In this document: in pieces, positions 5,214 through 6,749 of the stretch
Position numbering within the stretch: the stretch's first letter is position 1
Layout of the letters: each line of letters opens with the position of its first letter
Translations under genes and position numbers: made by a program
Assembly: GCA_021827805.1 (NCBI GenBank)
Contig: JAKAUG010000283.1
Location: 1-6,749 of the forward strand
DNA length: 6,749 nucleotides
Direction: 5' to 3'
DNA from: Bacillota bacterium
Lineage (GTDB): Bacteria; Bacillota; Sulfobacillia; RBS10-35; JAJYVN01
The notes under the pieces: generated by a model
Databases searched by the model: none
What the model saw: the letters and a program-made list of their open reading frames with translations, nothing else
What the model was told of the DNA's origin: nothing

Positions 5214-6749
5214 ATGGGCGTGTTGGAGAACCGTCGGGTGCACGTGGTGCCTCATACCCACTGGGATCGTGAGTGGTACGCCACCTTCCAGGACTTCCGC
5301 ATGCGGCTCGTGCGCATGATGGACAGGCTCCTGGATGTCCTGGAGGCCGACCCGGGGTACCGGTGCTTTCTCTGGGACGCGCAGACCGTCGTGGTCGAGG
5401 ACTACCTGGAGATCCGCCCTGAGGCCGCCGAGCGCCTGCGGCGGCAGATCGCGGCGGGCCGGATCGAGATCGGCCCCTGGTACGTGCAGCCCGACGAGTC
5501 GCTGATCTCCGGCGAGTCGTACGTGCGCAACTTCCTGCTGGCCCGCCATATCGCGCGGCGGCAGGGCGCGCCCGGCGAGGGCGTGCGCGTGGGCTATCTG
5601 CCGGACATGTTCGGCCACATCAGCCAGATGCCGCAGCTGCTGCGGGGGTTCGGCATCGACACCGCCGTCCTCTGGCGCGGGATCTCCGGCGTGGAGCCGG
5701 AATGGACCTGGCGGGCGCCGGACGGATCCGAGGTCCTGGCGCTGCACCTGCCCGACCGCACGGGCTACTCCATGGTGCACCACCTGGCTTCCGATCCCGC
5801 CGAGGCGTTGCGGCAGATCGAGGGCCTGGCCCCGGACCTCGACCCGGACTCCCGCACCGATGTGCGCCTGCTGCTGGTGGGCTCCGACCACGTCGAGCCG
5901 CAGAGCAACCTGCCCGCGCTGCTCGCGGCCGTGCGCGCCCTGGAGGGGGCACCGGCCGAGCTGGTGCAGAGCGGGCTCGGAGCGTATGTGGAGCACGTGC
6001 GCCAGGACCTCCGGCGGCAGGGCCTGCTGCCGGTGGACTGGTCCGAGCACGGCGGGGGTGCGGGCCTCGGGAGTCGCACGGGCGAGCTGCGTGACACCAA
6101 CCGCTCGCCGCGGGGGGGCTTCAACTTCGTCCTGCCCAACGTGCTGTCTTCGCGCATGCCACTCAAGCTGCGCAACGCGGAGACCGAGCGGGAGCTCACG
6201 GCCTGGGCGGAGCCCCTCTCGGCGCTGGCGCGCCTGGGCGGGGCCCCCGCGGCGCACGCCTTCCTGCGCCAGGCCTGGTCCCACCTGCTGCAGAACCAGC
6301 CGCACGATTCCATCGGCGGCTGCAGCCGCGACGAGGTGCACCGCGCCATGCCGGCGCGGTTCGACGCCGCCATGGAGATCGCCCAGCAGATCACGCTGGA
6401 GTCGGCGGCGCGCCTGGCCATGCAGATCGACACCTCCGCGCTGCCCGAGCCGGGGCGGGTGGCCATGGTGGTCAATCCCATGCCCACGAGCTGGCAGGGC
6501 GCGGTGGAACTTTGCGTCGACCTGCCGCACAGCGCCTGGCGGGACCTGGAGGTCATCGGTCCGGACGGCGCGAGCGTTGCCGCGCAGGTCGTCGAGCGCC
6601 GGGACGTCTTCCGCACGCGCAGCATGCCCGAGCCCGGGCTGTTCCCGGTGGTCGTGGCCAACCCCGGGGCCGCGCCGGGACCGGAATCGGGCTGGTTCAC
6701 CGCCTTCGAGGGCTGCCAGGAGGTCCACCTGCGCGTCGTCGCCGATGTG
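5214..6749 (+). CDS. GH38 alpha-mannosidase (second tandem copy), truncated by the window end
   Basis: A second GH38 enzyme, open to the last base with 512 codons visible. The catalytic domain begins with HTHWDREW and carries predicted zinc ligands H16, D18, D131 (YLPDMFGH, also nucleophile) and H364 (QPHDSIGGCS), with D225 (VGSDH) as likely acid/base. The start of the C-terminal beta region is seen from about residue 416 (VAMVVNPMP). Starting at ATG 5214 puts H14, H16 and D18 at the same positions as in the first copy, which favours it over the in-frame ATG 5193. The two proteins share HTHWDREWY, AAGRIE(V/I)GPWYV and the PHDSI block but differ widely elsewhere, so they are old paralogues rather than a recent duplication. 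The second has a longer segment before the last histidine. No signal peptide is seen. Substrates may differ between the two. The C-terminal half lies outside the window. Confidence 0.93.
   Translation, partial: MGVLENRRVHVVPHTHWDREWYATFQDFRMRLVRMMDRLLDVLEADPGYRCFLWDAQTVVVEDYLEIRPEAAERLRRQIAAGRIEIGPWYVQPDESLISGESYVRNFLLARHIARRQGAPGEGVRVGYLPDMFGHISQMPQLLRGFGIDTAVLWRGISGVEPEWTWRAPDGSEVLALHLPDRTGYSMVHHLASDPAEALRQIEGLAPDLDPDSRTDVRLLLVGSDHVEPQSNLPALLAAVRALEGAPAELVQSGLGAYVEHVRQDLRRQGLLPVDWSEHGGGAGLGSRTGELRDTNRSPRGGFNFVLPNVLSSRMPLKLRNAETERELTAWAEPLSALARLGGAPAAHAFLRQAWSHLLQNQPHDSIGGCSRDEVHRAMPARFDAAMEIAQQITLESAARLAMQIDTSALPEPGRVAMVVNPMPTSWQGAVELCVDLPHSAWRDLEVIGPDGASVAAQVVERRDVFRTRSMPEPGLFPVVVANPGAAPGPESGWFTAFEGCQEVHLRVVADV

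Noticed and set aside
5104..5319. 71-codon + strand open frame in the gap between the mannosidases
   Set aside because: It overlaps the start of the second GH38 gene in another frame and has a composition-driven Arg/Ala/Gly-rich product with no ribosome site.
4914..6728. 604-codon open frame on the - strand opposite the second mannosidase
   Set aside because: Same composition artefact; the + strand frame contains every GH38 motif and this frame shows none.

Overview
The window is a very GC-rich stretch (roughly 70% G+C by eye, with G/C-rich third codon positions) carrying three genes, all on the + strand: thrS (threonyl-tRNA synthetase) and two tandem, diverged glycoside hydrolase family 38 (GH38) alpha-mannosidases. 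The second mannosidase runs off the right edge. A transcription-type T-box leader ahead of thrS is most typical of Bacillota, so a high-GC lineage of that phylum (the Symbiobacterium/Thermaerobacter/Limnochorda kind) is the best guess. Actinomycetota, Chloroflexota and Deinococcota also use T-boxes, so this placement is inference only.

Layout. Positions 1-236 hold the 3' part of a threonine T-box riboswitch whose 5' base lies outside the window. Visible parts are the distal stem I, a probable ACC (Thr) specifier at 56-58, a stem III, an antiterminator with a UGGAAUC bulge, and a competing 15-bp terminator hairpin. thrS follows at 260-2248 with all editing-site and zinc-site residues present. 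After 37 nt, a TTG-initiated GH38 gene occupies 2286-5081. A 132-nt gap (5082-5213) contains three inverted repeats, the last a roughly 19-bp hairpin lying between a strong Shine-Dalgarno run and the ATG of the second GH38 gene (5214 to the window end).

How they may work together. No convincing intrinsic terminator is seen between the genes, and all three point the same way. The T-box that senses uncharged tRNA-Thr could therefore also drive the two mannosidases. Neither mannosidase has a signal peptide, so both probably act in the cytosol on imported oligosaccharides or on a small mannosylated metabolite. The most unusual points are the coupling of thrS with GH38 enzymes, an exact 17-nt hairpin duplication inside the T-box leader, and the hairpin placed between SD and start codon before the second mannosidase. 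The long open frames on the - strand are composition shadows and are not annotated.
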